From contig JAKJXP020000003.1 of assembly GCA_022225965.2 (NCBI GenBank), forward strand, positions 620,001 through 684,000: a stretch of 64,000 bases of DNA, read 5' to 3'. Each line of letters starts with the position of its first letter. The stretch's first letter is position 1. Source of the stretch: Diatrype stigma. Taxonomy: Eukaryota; Ascomycota; Sordariomycetes; Xylariales; Diatrypaceae. Under the pieces are notes generated by a model. It was not told the origin of the DNA. It ran no database searches and worked only from the letters and a program-made list of their open reading frames with translations. This document shows positions 35,901 through 46,941 of the stretch, in pieces. A program made the translations under genes and the position numbers.

Positions 35901-36235
35901 TTTACTTCGTTATGGTGACGATGATCGGGGATGATAAGTCAGCAACGTACGGAGACAGGGGGGGTCACATCGCTTACTTATCATGGCCGACGACTCAACC
36001 TCAACCCGATGATCAACGCGACGAGCCAAGTACAGGTCTCCCAAGTACATACATGTAGTAAACCAATTAATTCTCAAGAAATCTCATTTGCTCAAATCAC
36101 AACTCGATGTTGAATAAGAGACACATTGAATGAGCTTACGATCAAAAGCTTCTACTAGCCACACCCATCGCTTACCTAGTATTAGTCTCTCAAACTTGTA
36201 ACTATCACAACTACCCGGAGTAATAACTACCTAGG
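33000..36235. other. Gene-poor region with hexanucleotide repeats
   Basis: Divergent promoter space between the RhoGAP (-) and membrane dipeptidase (+) genes. It contains (GGGTAT)n at 33385-33460, (GTAT)n at about 33567-33590, and two ACCTAGGT copies (33702-33709 and 33816-33823). Open frames such as 35601-35918 are anonymous. No gene is supported. Confidence 0.55.
33385..33457. repeat. Imperfect hexanucleotide repeat (GGGTAT)n with GGGTA variants
   Basis: Four clean GGGTAT units, then alternating GGGTA/GGGTAT/GGGTGT and GGATAT variants. It is G-rich on the plus strand and resembles, but is not, the TTAGGG telomere repeat. Confidence 0.85.
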
Positions 36236-38037
36236 ATGGGCCGGCAACCCTCGGAGGAGGTAACCCTCGGGGAACCTACCCGCCCGAGGCGTAGCTCTTC
36301 TTCGTATATTAGACTCGGCCCGCTGGCGGTATTAACCGTCGTCTTGTTCTTCTTCGGTTCCTTGCTCCACCCCGCATCCCGATGCTATCACCCGGCATCG
36401 CGGCTCTACTCCTCTCACGCGCGTCCCATGACGGTCGAGGACAGAGTCCACAAGATCCTCTCCGAGACGCCTCTGATCGGTAATTTATATACACTCCCTC
36501 CCCCTTTCCCCCTTGTCCCCTTCTCCAATAGTCGAACTTGGAATTTGAACCCGACTGACCAGACGACCTAGATGGACATAACGACTTCGCCATCTTCATC
36601 CGGTACATGTACAACAGCCACATCTACCAGTTCAACTTCACGGAGCCCTTCGAGAATGGCGGACTCCCCATGCACGTCGACCTGCCGCGGCTCCGGCAGG
36701 GCCTGAACGGCGGCGCCTTCTGGAGCGTGTTCACGCCGTGTCCCGCCAACGGCAGCGACTGGACCGACGAGAACTACGCCGCGAGTTCGTCCTTCCTTCT
36801 TTCCGTCCCTTTCATCCACTTTTTGTGTGCCCGGCTAACCTAATCCCGAACCAGGCGTGCGCCTCACCTACCAGCAGATCGACCTCATGCAGCGCCTGCA
36901 AGCCGCCTACCCCGCGGAGTTCTCCGGCACCGTGGACAGCGGGTCGGCGCTGGAGGCGTTCCGGCGCGGGCGGCTCGTCTCGCCGCTCGGCGTCGAGGGC
37001 CTGCACCAGATCGGCAACTCGGCCGCGCACCTGCGCCACTACCACGCGCGCGGCGTGCGCTACGCCACGCTGACGCACAACTGCGGCAACGCGTTCGCCG
37101 ACGCCGCCGTCCGCGAGGACCCTTTCGGCCGCGCCCCGCCGTACTGGGGCGGCGTCTCGCCCCGGGGTCGCGATCTCATCGGTGAGATGAACAGGCTGGG
37201 CATGCTGGTCGACCTGTCTCATGTCAGCGCCGACACGATGCGGGACGTCCTCGGCGGCGGCGGCGCGGAGCGCGGCGGCTGGGGGGGTAGTAAGGCGCCT
37301 GTTATGTTTAGTCATAGCTCGGCCTACGCGCTCTGCCCTCACCCGCGTAACGTTCCGGACGACGTGCTCCATCTCGTGAAGAAAACCAACTCGATCGTCA
37401 TGGGTAAGTAATTGAGAGAAGGGAGAAAAGGGTTGCTCTCGGAAAAGGTCTCCAGCTGGGAGCTAGTCAGAAGCTACCCCCTTTTTTTATCCTTTATCTT
37501 TTCCTTTCTTTTCTTCTAACTTACCCCCCTCTTCTTCGCAGTGAACTTCTCGCCCGACTTCGTCAGCTGCGTCGACGCGGGCAACGAGAACGGGATCCCC
37601 GACTTCTACCCGGACAACAGCACCCTGTCGCACGTCGCCGACCACATCACCTACATCGGCGGCCTCGTCGGCTACGACCACGTCGGCCTCGGGAGCGACT
37701 TCGACGGCATCGCGTCCACACCCAGGGGCCTGGAAGACGTTTCCAAGTTTCCGGACCTGTTCGCGGAGCTGCTGGAGCGAGGCGTTTCCGACGAGGATGC
37801 GGCTAAGATTGCGGGAAAGAACAGTAAGTACCGAAACAAATCCCTCTTCTTCCGAGCCTGTATTGTGGGGGGGCATACAATCCACGGAATCAAATGCTAA
37901 TCTTACTCGGTGATATAGTCCTCCGGGTTTGGAAGGACGCCGAAGATGTGGCCGCTAAGTTACAAGCGGCTGGAGAGCCAGTTTTGGAGGATGATCTTGC
38001 CAGTTTGCGGTTTGATGGCTTCCATAATGAGCTATAG
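36236..38037 (+). CDS. Membrane dipeptidase (peptidase family M19)
   Basis: Five exons: 36236-36479, 36572-36784, 36855-37403, 37542-37823 and 37919-38037, giving 468 residues. A cytosolic Arg/Ser-rich N-terminus is followed by one hydrophobic helix (LGPLAVLTVVLFFFGSLLH, about residues 28-46), making a type II membrane anchor. The metallopeptidase starts with DGHNDF (zinc ligands His84 and Asp86) and continues with LGVEGLHQIG (bridging Glu). YATLTHNCGNAFAD, VDLSHVSADTM and VMFSHSSAYALCPHPRNVPD then supply the remaining His ligands. NFSPDFV and GYDHVGLGSDFDGI complete the family pattern. All metal-binding positions are present. It should hydrolyse dipeptides, including D-residue-containing ones, at an extracytoplasmic membrane face. 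All introns are short and GT-AG. Confidence 0.95.
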
Positions 38038-38962
38038 ACCAGGTCTGGAGGATCTCCAGTCTCATTGCATTTTATGGCCAGGTGTTATGGCCAGGTGATA
38101 TATAACAGACTTTACTTTCCCTATGACTATCTTGTAAATACAAATCGTCTGGGCGTCATTTTGAACGTACATATTTTACATAGACCCCAAGCGGCTCCCG
38201 GGTGTGGTGATTTGCAACATAGTCGTCGTAGACATGGTTTACAGAAGAGAGGCATCCCATTTATATCAGCCGGTGAGATCGTCCTGTTATCTTTGGGAGG
38301 ATGAACCGAAATCAAAAACCCCCTGATCCCCCACCCCTCTATATACCAACGCCCGTCGTATCACCGACGCACCCCTATGACAGGAAGTTTCGAATGCACA
38401 CCCCGTTTGTCTAGGTACGTTTCTATACAATATGGGCATACGAAATACGTGTCTGCGCAACTCATGGAAACGCTTGCCTACCTTACCAATACCTAGGTTT
38501 ACTTCTGGCCTTTCTTGTATCGCCACAGCAGTGGTCTTCCGCGGGAATACTCTTTGCGAAGTTGAATCGACTTCAATATGTGCAATACCAGCCCAATGAA
38601 CTGTTGCCTTCTTTTTGCTTTCTACGTATAACCAGCACTAACGCAGCCCGATATAACGCAACGTCTCGCTGTCATAAATGCCAACATAAATAGGGGCGGT
38701 GACAAACACCAGCAGGTAACGCCTCCCAATGGTTTTCCCTTCCCTTCTCCGTCTCCTTCCTTCCTCCCGAATAGCGCCCTCCCCCAAGACACTATGCACA
38801 GATAGATAGATATATCTCGACTTCTCGGTAAACAACATATGTACAACAGCATACAAGGAAGCTCAGCGAAGCTCAGCTCGGAGGAGCATACAAAAGCCCC
38901 GGCTCTCGGGCCTAGGCTTTTTACCCAGTAGGCCTATAAAACTATAAACCAGGAGGCCTGAT
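38038..38962. other. Intergenic region between convergent genes
   Basis: 3' flanks of the dipeptidase (+) and mitochondrial uS13 (-). An ACCTAGGT copy lies at 38491-38498. No gene is recognised. Confidence 0.6.
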
Positions 38963-39565
38963 CTACTCCTTGGGACCACCTCCTCCGCCCCGCTCCAGCA
39001 CGTTCAGCTTCCGGGCCGTAATGTTGTTGTTGCGGGTGCGCTGGCCGCGCACGGGCAGGCCCATGGCGTGGCGCCGGCCGCGGTACGTGCCCATGTCGCG
39101 CAAACGGCGGATGTTGTCCTGGACCAGGCGCCGGGCGTCGTTCTCGATGGTCATGTTGGACAGCTCGGCCGTCAGCGCCACCGTCGTCTTCGGCGGGATC
39201 GTCCCCATCCGCGCCAGCGGGTGGATGCAGTGCTTCGCCATGATCCGCGCCGAGGTCTGGGGTCCGAGGGCGTAGAAGGCCTCGAGGGCTTTCTGTTTTG
39301 GTCGTGTGAGCTGTTAAGACGCAGACAAGGTGCTGTTGTTGCCCGGCTGGGCCGACTGGAGGGGTGCGGCGGGAGTGGGCGAAGCGGGCGAGGCGGGCGA
39401 GCGAATCATGGGGCGTGGGGTGACTGGGTGAGGTTTGCACGCATGCTTACCTTAACGAACTTCCTCGGGTGGAAGTTGATCCCTGACATTTGCACCTGGA
39501 GAGTGACGTTGGTTAGCAAATATGACCAGTGAGCAATTCCTCGGCAATATTGGGCAGCTTACCAT
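38963..39565 (-). CDS. SWS2: Mitochondrial small-subunit ribosomal protein uS13m (Sws2-like)
   Basis: Exons 39565-39563, 39495-39451 and 39292-38963 give 125 residues. The protein carries the full uS13 pattern: [20 protein letters not shown] (helix-two-turn-helix start), [40 protein letters not shown] and RGQRTRNNN. It is the short organellar type without the long N-terminal extension of cytosolic S18/uS13. In the mitoribosome head it contacts tRNA and the large subunit. The first exon is only the ATG, directly followed by GTAAGC; the next exon continues VQMSGINF, where relatives begin MV-x-GVNF. Starting instead at the internal ATG (39488) would lose three residues. The C-terminus ends in a Gly-run before KE. 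It is divergent from cyclophilin B. Confidence 0.93.
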
Positions 39566-40200
39566 CTTGGCGGTGGGGAGGTGAGCTCCGGTGTCGGTTG
39601 GTTCTGAAAGTGTCGTCTTTCGAGATGTTCAACGGCCAAAGAACCTTGAAGCTTCCTCCCTATTGCGAAGTTGAGCGCAGCTGCTATCACCTCAGCCTTG
39701 TATTGATCGCTGTGGCTTGTGTACGAAGTGCCACTAATTAGCATTGTGCGGGTAAGTACGGTACCTTTAAATGTGGATACATGTATGTGGCTATCCCGAT
39801 GTGGAGAGCTGGAACTTGATACGCCGCGGTTAACTGTCCGTTATCGATACCAGTTATCATTCCAGGGGCTCTAGACGCTGTAACCCATTAGCACTGCCCT
39901 ACGTACACCTAACTACAGTACGCTGCTAGGGTCCTGCATGCATACAATACAGGCATAGCATTGATCGGCCGCGGAATTGAAACGTAGCCATTAGGTAGTT
40001 ACAGCTAGGTAGGTATGTATGTAGTTAAATAGATCTAACCATTGGCACCCCCTTCCCTTCCTTTGCGTGATCGATCTCCTCTTCGCCCCAATCCCACCTG
40101 CTCTGCTCTGAGGAACACTCGTACACCTCTGGGAATCGAGTGGGAGAATCTGTCATTTATATACACAAAACCGCATTCAATCCAATTGAACACACCCAGC
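39566..40200. promoter_or_regulatory. Divergent promoter region of uS13m and cyclophilin B
   Basis: 635 bases separate two start codons that read away from each other, so the region must contain both promoters. No specific factor site can be claimed. Confidence 0.6.
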
Positions 40201-40714
40201 ATGTTCAATCTCCGCCGGCTGTTCGTCAGCGCCCTGCTGCTGGTGGGCCTGGGCGTCATCTGCTTCTCGCAGACTGCCGCCGCCAGCAAGGGCCCCAAGA
40301 TTACCAACAAGGTCTACTTCGACATCCAGCACGGCGACGAGCCCCTGGGACGAATCGTCATCGGTCTGTATGGTAAGACCGTGCCGCAGACCACTGAGAA
40401 CTTCCGAGCTCTGGCTACTGGCGAGAAGGGCTTCGGCTACGAGGGCTCCACCTTCCACCGTGTCATCAAGCAGTTCATGATCCAGGGAGGTGACTTCACC
40501 AGGGGCGACGGCACCGGTGGCAAGTCCAGTAAGTACTCGCGAGAAATCACCCGCCCCCTGCTCCATCCACGCCGATGCAAGAGGATCGATATGTGCTGAC
40601 GAGGGATCGCTCTACGTAGTCTACGGTGAGAAGTTCCCCGATGAGAACTTCAAGCTCAAGCACTCCAAGCCCGGTCTGCTGTCCATGGCCAATGCTGGCA
40701 AGGACACCAACGGC

Positions 40715-40746
<32 letters not shown>

Positions 40747-41362
40747 GTAAGAACCTGCCCCCCCTCCTTCCGACTCCGATAGAAGGGTACCTACCTACTC
40801 GTTGAAAATAGGCCGCTAACGTGAAGCATCAGGTGGCTCGATGGCCGACACGTCGTCTTCGGCGAGGTCCTCGAGGGCATGGACATCGTCAAGAAGATCG
40901 AGAACGTGAAGACCAAGCCCGGCGACAAGCCGGAGCAGACCGTCAAGATCGCCAAGAGCGGAGAGCTGGAGGTGCCCCCTGAAGGTATCCACGTGGAACT
41001 ATAGATGAGCCATTCTCGTACTCTCCCCCCGTCCGTCCGCCCCCCACTATACCTCTATGGCTCTCCCTTTCCTGCCGTGCTCTCAGTCTGCGGTTTTGCT
41101 GATACCGGCCTTGCTTTTTTCTCCGTGCGCAGACGAATATGGAACCGCCGAATTTGCTGCAGGGTACTCCAACGAGGAGAGTCCTGAGGAGATGCCGATC
41201 GCCACCGAGGAGACGGACTTGGCGATGGCGTCTGCCGGGTACTCGGTGTTCCAGAAGGCTCTCTTCTTCGCTGTCATCGTTGGGGCTGTGGCCATGTACG
41301 TTCGCTGGTCAAAGCGGAAGGACAACCGGGAGGCTCAGGGTTACGAGAAGTCTATGGCATGA
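40201..41362 (+). CDS. cypB: ER cyclophilin (peptidyl-prolyl cis-trans isomerase B), with two possible C-termini
   Basis: Exons 40201-40528, 40620-40746, 40833-40984 and 41133-41362 give 278 residues. An N-terminal signal peptide (about residues 1-27) precedes a complete cyclophilin domain: [40 protein letters not shown] (catalytic Arg), [39 protein letters not shown]. The last exon adds an acidic linker and a transmembrane helix ([15 protein letters not shown]) with a basic cytosolic tail. If the third intron (40985-41132, donor GTATCC) is kept, the frame instead runs to a stop at 41002-41004. That form has 208 residues and ends in HVEL, an HDEL-like ER retrieval signal. Both products assist proline isomerisation in the secretory pathway. 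A poly(A)-signal-like AATAAA lies at 41392-41397. Confidence 0.95.
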
Positions 41363-41918
41363 ACGCATTGAACGTATACAAAGTGGCCATGAATAAAGAT
41401 ATGTCTGAGTACATCATGCTCGAAGCTAGCAATTTTATTTCGTGCAAATGAATGTGTAGGTGGCGGACGATAGTAAAGACTTCCTTCCACCTTGTTATCT
41501 TCTAGCAGCTGTGTTAGGTAATTAGTAGGTAGCCTTCTTGCGATGGCTCACCAAAATCCTAGGTATGATAAGAACAATAGGAATATAACATCGCATTTTA
41601 CAGCTTTGCTACAATTCGAAATATACGGTGAATCAATAATCACGTTCTTGAAACGCTTGATTATCGTTAGTATAAGACATAAAAAGTTGGTGTGGGACCC
41701 TCAAGCTTGCGGTCGCAGCGCAAAATTTGGGAAGCTCGAAAAAAATAAAATAAAACTCAACCCTCACATAAGATGCAAACTTTCATAAAATTCCCGAATC
41801 ACTTTTAAACTTTTGATCCGACTCCTCATAAAGCCAATATTCAAGCCCTCGCCTATTCCAGGCCACAAACTACTGAAAGGGGAGGAATCAAAGGTCAGAG
41901 AAGAACTACCAAAACAAA
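41363..41918. other. Intergenic region
   Basis: 3' flank of cyclophilin B (AATAAA at 41392-41397) and promoter of Trm112. AT-rich; nothing else recognised. Confidence 0.6.
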
Positions 41919-42434
41919 ATGAAGGTTCTCAGCCTCAACTTCCTGACCTGCGCCGTTAAGGCCTGCAAGAGCTCCTCCAAGTCGTACCCTCTGCATCCCA
42001 AGGACGCCGAGCTGGTGCAGGACGAGATCGATGTCAACCCTCAGCTCCTGATCAACTTGCTGCCCCGCATCGACTGGTCTGCGCTGTCGACAACGGCTAC
42101 TGAGGTAAGTTTTTTCCCCTTCCTACTTACTACAAAGTCATGCCATTCAGGCCACTTGCCCCCCTAGTTCCATACACACAGAGACAGAGACAGGCTAGCT
42201 AACGTGAGATATCTACCTACCGCATAGCTGGGCTTCCCGGCCCTGCCGCCGCAGCCCCCGACTACGGAGGAGCTGGAGGGCGAGGGCGACGGGGGAAAGA
42301 CCCTCAGGGACCTCCACAATCTCCTGATGGAGACGCAGATCATGGAGGGGAAGCTGGTTTGCGGCAACTGCGGCCACGAGTACGCCGTTCGCGAGGGTAT
42401 CGCCAACTTCCTGTTGCCGAGCCACTTGGTATGA
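41919..42434 (+). CDS. trm112: Multifunctional methyltransferase subunit Trm112
   Basis: Two exons, 41919-42104 and 42228-42434, give 130 residues. The start MKVLSLNFLTCAVKACKSS and the end METQIMEGKLVCGNCGHEYA followed by VREGIANFLLPSHLV are the hallmark termini of Trm112. The C-G-N-C zinc-knuckle pair forms half of the zinc site together with two cysteines at the N-terminus. Trm112 is an obligate activating partner of several SAM-dependent methyltransferases acting on tRNA (Trm9, Trm11), 18S rRNA (Bud23) and the release factor eRF1 (Mtq2). The middle segment (PPQPPTTEELEGEGDGG) is a variable loop. The length is normal for fungi. The start is fixed by the strictly conserved MK-x-L-x-x-NFL opening. 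Confidence 0.96.
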
Positions 42435-43105
42435 TGATCTAAGGGTATGGGCATGCGGGATTGGCGGGGGGGAGCGTGTGGAAAGGGGATGGTAGTCATG
42501 AATTTATCTGTCAGGCCAAATCTTGGGTTCAGAACAGATAGATAGACAGACTGACCTACCTACCTGCCTACCTTGGTGGCATGGATGGCGTAGCGGTTGG
42601 TGGTACGGGGTTGGCTGCTCGCAGGGCGTTCTAAGGAGTCCGGCTTTGGTACCTGGGCAAGTTCACTTTCAAAGGCCGAGGGAAAGGGAAGGGAAAAGAT
42701 GGGATAGGGTGAGGGAAAGGAAAGGTGATCGATCTCTCACCGATGCATCATGTTGCTAGGCTAGGTTCAGCAAGTTGCCGCAGAACGGTTTATTAGAGGC
42801 GAGCAGACGAGATCAGAATCTAGGGAAAAGGCCTATCCAATTCTATTTGCATAACAGTTACTTGTACACACACTCTGCGCTCACGAATCCATCATTGTGC
42901 TCATATTTGGAAGCTTCTGAAATTTCGATGCCATCTGGTGGCTAGCGGTCTGAGTCAAACAAATCCCACTCCGATTATACACACGGCGTACACATAGTGG
43001 TGCTTTAGCACTTGCGGTCATCGCTCTCTTTGCCCCTTTTCTCTCTCGCCCTCTTTCCATATTCTCGTTCGCTATCGTTTCTGGTCCTGCCGCTTACTGC
43101 TGCTC
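42435..43105. other. Intergenic region between convergent genes
   Basis: 3' flanks of Trm112 (+) and BIG1 (-). No gene is recognised. Confidence 0.6.
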
Positions 43106-44226
43106 TTACTGCTGCTTCTTTTGAGCGGCAGGTCCCATCTCCTTGTCGAACGCACCGTACGAGACTTCGAGGCTAGACAAGGCTGAGATACCAGTGTACA
43201 GGATGGACAGGAGGACGACCAGGGCGAGGAGTCCCATGAAGATAGCTAGATGGTCAAAAGAAACCGTCATCAGTACTCATAAAGTCAAGACAAAAGGACA
43301 GAAAGGCGCTGATAGAATGCTGCTGACCTGGGGTGAAGAATTGATACTTCTCGAAAAGGGGCAGGTCGCTCGTGACGTTAGCCCTCTTTCCGAATTGTTG
43401 TACCTGTCTCTTCAGCTCAACGTGTAGGTTATCCTGGAACTCGGCAGTGTAGGCCTTGGGCTTCTCCGTACGAGGCCCGGCCGTGTAGATCACGGTGTAA
43501 GAGCCCTCGGAGGCATACTGATCGAGGATCAAGGCGAGATGATCATCTAGGCCACATCAGCATTTCCTCCAGCACTCCACTCCTCCAGCTGAGGAGGGTA
43601 GTCGAATCGAGGGGGGCCGGGCATAGCATACCATTCTCCTTCAGCGTTGTCGTCGCGCCCTGGGCCAGCGCGAGGGGCTCGAGATCGAGCTCCTCGACGG
43701 AGGCGCCCTTTCCATCGCACACTTCCCGGATGTAGCTGGAGAGCTCCTCGACGTCGAGGTGGCCCGCAACCTCGGCGACGCTGAACCGGCTCGCGGCCTG
43801 CTGCAGGCTCCGGTAGATGTGGGGGACTGCCTCGCCGGCGGGCAGGTGGGCGGCGTTGAGGTTCGACTGCGACACGAGCAGATACCGCGTGGTCGGGCAG
43901 GACTTCAGGAGGCCCTTGGCGGATGTGACGACCTGGGAACTCGACTGCAGCTGCGGCTGCTCCGAGCTCGAGCTCACGGGTCCGGGAAGTCTGCGCGTTG
44001 GTGATGATGCGTTAGTCGGTCAGTAGTTTACGGGTTGGCCGGCCCCAACTCGGGGAAACTGAGGAGACAGGATGAGAGAAGGTGCCCTGCTCGGCAATGG
44101 GTTTGGGAAGACGGGTATGGTGGTATCCTACTTGGCTGTCGAGAAGAGGATGAAGGGTGACGAGTCGGAGAAGGCGCGCGCCGAGGCGCAGAGAGCTGCG
44201 AGAGCTCCCGTCGTAGAGACACGCAT
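43106..44226 (-). CDS. BIG1: Protein BIG1, ER membrane protein needed for beta-1,6-glucan
   Basis: Exons 44226-44132, 43990-43632, 43546-43328 and 43245-43106 give 270 residues. A signal peptide (about residues 1-18, ending ASARA-F) is followed by SDSSPFILFSTAKLPG, the conserved BIG1 opening. A lumenal domain comes next (SCPTTRYLLVSQSNLNAAHL, VAGHLDVEELSSYIREVC, SEGSYTVIYTAGPRTEKP, FFTPAIFMG). A single C-terminal membrane helix (GLLALVVLLSILYTGISALS) ends in a short cytosolic tail with KKQQ. The domain order fits fungal BIG1, which resembles the vacuolar ATPase accessory Ac45/S1 fold. It acts in the ER and is needed for normal beta-1,6-glucan in the wall. The splice frame is consistent throughout. 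The KKQQ end could act as a dilysine-like ER retrieval signal; this is inference. Confidence 0.93.
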
Positions 44227-44884
44227 GGTTCTACCACTTCGTCCCTTGACTATTGAGGCCGGTGTCTTTTACGAAATTTGTCGATGGTCGATGGTCGATG
44301 ATGAAAGTGACTGATCCAAGCTAGGTTGGGGCTTCGATAGAGGTATGATTTGGGTCGTTGATGCTAAAGACTCGCTACTCGCGCCTTGTAACGTAAGTAG
44401 TACCTACCTGTATGGTTAGTACCTGCCACTTAGCTACGTCGTTAGCACGCTGCACATGCGAAGTAACATTGAAACCCTTCACCCCTGGGCCCTTGACAGG
44501 AATGCCCAGGTGCTGTCCCCATACTCCGGATAATACGCTAAGCATTCTATGTCGGGGATTCTGTCAACCTAGGACCGACCTTGGCAGAGCTTCGTAGGCG
44601 TATTAGTGGGGTTAGCCTCATGTACTACAGGCGCCGGCAGCAAAGTTAGGCCTATCGACTAAGAAAATTACCTACATAACTTTCGTACAGCACTTCAAGA
44701 TTGAATTACGCTTTGAGTGTACACAAGACCATTATAGTGTTTATATTCACTGCCTGCGCATCCGGATACAGCCTCACAGACGGTCGCTTACGTTTCTATT
44801 CACCGAACCAAATTACAATAGTACCTCGTGAGATAAATACCCTTCTCCTGCCGAGAGCGAGCCATCTCGCAAGAACAAGACAAG
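44227..44884. promoter_or_regulatory. Divergent promoter region of BIG1 and RRP17
   Basis: 658 bases between two start codons facing away from each other. No specific sites are identified. Confidence 0.55.
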
Positions 44885-45682
44885 ATGTTCTTCGCCCGCC
44901 CACGGGCTAAGAAGAATGCGCTGGTACCGCCCCCCAAGAAACGGAAGGCCTCGCACGCCATCGAGGAGATCAAGTTCGACCCCGACGCCCGCAACGAGTA
45001 CCTGACGGGCTTCCACAAGCGCAAGGTCCAAAGGACGAAGCGCGCCCAGGAAGAGGCCGCGAAACGGGCCCGGCAGGACAAGATTGACATACGCAAACAG
45101 GTACGAGCCACATAACAAACCAATTCTATCTGCATGCTTGCTTTCTTGCTTGCTTGCTTCTTAGTAGCGGTGGTGCTGATATCATACTGCGTGCACGAAC
45201 AGGTCCGGGAAGAACGCAAGAAGGAAATCGAAGAGCATGTCCAGAACGTCACAGCCATCCTCAAGGAGGCCGAGCGTGCTGGCTACATAGACGAGGAAGA
45301 GGATATACTGGGCGATCGGGACGCGGATGAGGGCGGTGGTGAATGGGGTGGCTTCGAGGACGTGCCTGCCGCTGCCGATGAGCCTCTCGATCACGAGGAA
45401 GAGTATATCGATGAGGACCGCTTCACCACCGTTACCGTGGAGTCGGTAAACGTTTCTAGAGACGGGCTGATCAAACCAGAGGAAGAGAAGGAGACGGATG
45501 ATGATGAAGCAGAGGGGAATGCAAATCATAACAATGAAGCCACTTCCGCGGGTAAAGATAAGAACCGGTTGCCTAAGAAAAAGAAGCCGAAGTTTAGGTA
45601 CGAGACTAAGATGGAGAGGCAACACGAACAGAGAAAACAGACAGCTAGGAAGAGAAAGAAAGCCGCGGCAGCAACCGCCTGA
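44885..45682 (+). CDS. RRP17: Ribosomal RNA-processing protein 17 (Nop25/Nol12 family)
   Basis: Exons 44885-45100 and 45203-45682 give 231 residues. The conserved Nol12 core is present: IEEIKFDPDARNEYLTGFHK, RKVQRTKRAQEEAAKRARQD and VREERKKEIEEHVQNVTAIL. A highly acidic region (EEEDILGDRDADEGGGEWGG) follows, and a basic nuclear/nucleolar C-terminus (KKKKPKFRYETKMERQHEQR then KRKKAAA). The long single alpha-helix of charged residues is typical of the family. In yeast, Rrp17 is a nucleolar 5'-3' exonuclease-type factor for 60S pre-rRNA processing. The GFHKRKVQR motif makes the assignment firm. No catalytic domain beyond the family core is visible. It is divergent from BIG1. Confidence 0.93.
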
Positions 45683-46096
45683 TGCTTGCTCGCCCTTCCT
45701 AACGCATGGCCTATTATGATCCATGCATTGAACTCGTCCGAGTCTATACTTTCTGCCCGTGTTGTTCTAAATGTTGTTGTAGACACCTAGACACCATGAC
45801 CATTTAAGGCCGTCACTACCCAGCAGACAAAGCCGGCCGGTGTTGTTGGGTTGGTTGGTCGCCAAAATCGTCCTCTGTATTACACCTCCTCTCTTCTTCC
45901 CCTGTAGTCACTAGTATCCGACACACACAGCCTTTCCAGCCATCTGGACACGCACACGCACACGCACACGCCCCCCAAAGTCGATATGGTAATAACAGCA
46001 TTCGCTGATCGAAGAAATCCTCCACCCTTCGTTTTCGTGCCACGCGAGACACACCGCCGCCGGGAGACAAAGACAGACCGCTCGCTCGCTCGAAAC
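45683..46096. other. Intergenic region between convergent genes
   Basis: 3' flanks of RRP17 and tropomyosin, with a short (CACACG)n tract near 45949-45970. No gene. Confidence 0.6.
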
Positions 46097-46941
46097 CTAA
46101 ATGTTGCCGATCTCGTTCTGGAGGTCCTCGAGCTCCTTCTGGAGTTCCGCGTACTTCTTGGACATATCCTCGTACTTGGTCTCCCACTGGTCGCGCTCGG
46201 CCTCCAGCGCTTGCACCTTGCGTTCGAAGTGGCCGGCTTTTACGTCAGTTTGGCGAAGTCTGTGATGATTAGTATGTCGCGAGTCTAAGGATGACCAAGG
46301 AGGCTGGACCGATCGTGGCGGGAAGGTGCCGCGTGGTCTGCCTGGATTCAACGGAACAATATACTCACTTCTCATTGGTTTCACGGAGAGTCTTGTCGGC
46401 CTCTTCGGCCTCTTCCTCGAGCAGCTGAAGTCTTCGTTGCAGAGTTTCGTTTTGCGTACCATGTTGCTCTCCTTCAGTTGCCGCCTTCTTCAGATCCCGG
46501 ACCGAGGTGTCGAGCTTCTCGTTCTCAGACTCGAGCAGACCGTTCTTGTGGGACAGCGAGGTGATCTCCTGCTCCTTAGCCAGGTTCTCCTGCTCGAGAG
46601 CCTTGAGCTTGGCCTGGAGCTCCTCGACTCGGGCGGTAGACTCATCAGCCTCCAGACGGAGCTGGTTCATTTTCTGCGACGCGGGTGATTAGTTGCATTG
46701 TTCTTACGATGACAACACGACGAAGCGTGCAAGCGTTGTATTTGTAAACGGAATCGATAAATCGTAGCTCTCCCTCCGCCGACGTGACCAGACGACCGGG
46801 CTACAGATACGTCGGCTCACAGAGACCACAGATGTCCAGACGTGGAGCGCCGGTTGTGGCTACTTGGTCAAGACAAGATGGCGGGGTAATAAAAGGGGAG
46901 TCATGCGAGTGCGGTTTACTAACCTCCTTAATGCGGTCCAT
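46097..46941 (-). CDS. Tropomyosin
   Basis: Exons 46941-46924 (18 bases, MDRIKE), 46673-46369 and 46259-46097 give 161 residues. The whole chain is a continuous coiled coil with heptad spacing of Leu/Ala/Val (MNQLRLEADESTARVEELQA, LKALEQENLAKEQEITSLSH, LQRRLQLLEEEAEEADKTLR, GHFERKVQALEAERDQWETK, YAELQKELEDLQNEIGNI). The LRLEADES start and the LxEEAEEADKxLRE block are the diagnostic fungal tropomyosin motifs. The length equals other fungal tropomyosins (about 160-200). It lies along actin cables and rings and stabilises formin-made filaments. The 250-base first intron after only six codons is longer than its neighbours and may hold regulatory sequence. It is divergent from the candidate securin. 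Confidence 0.96.
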
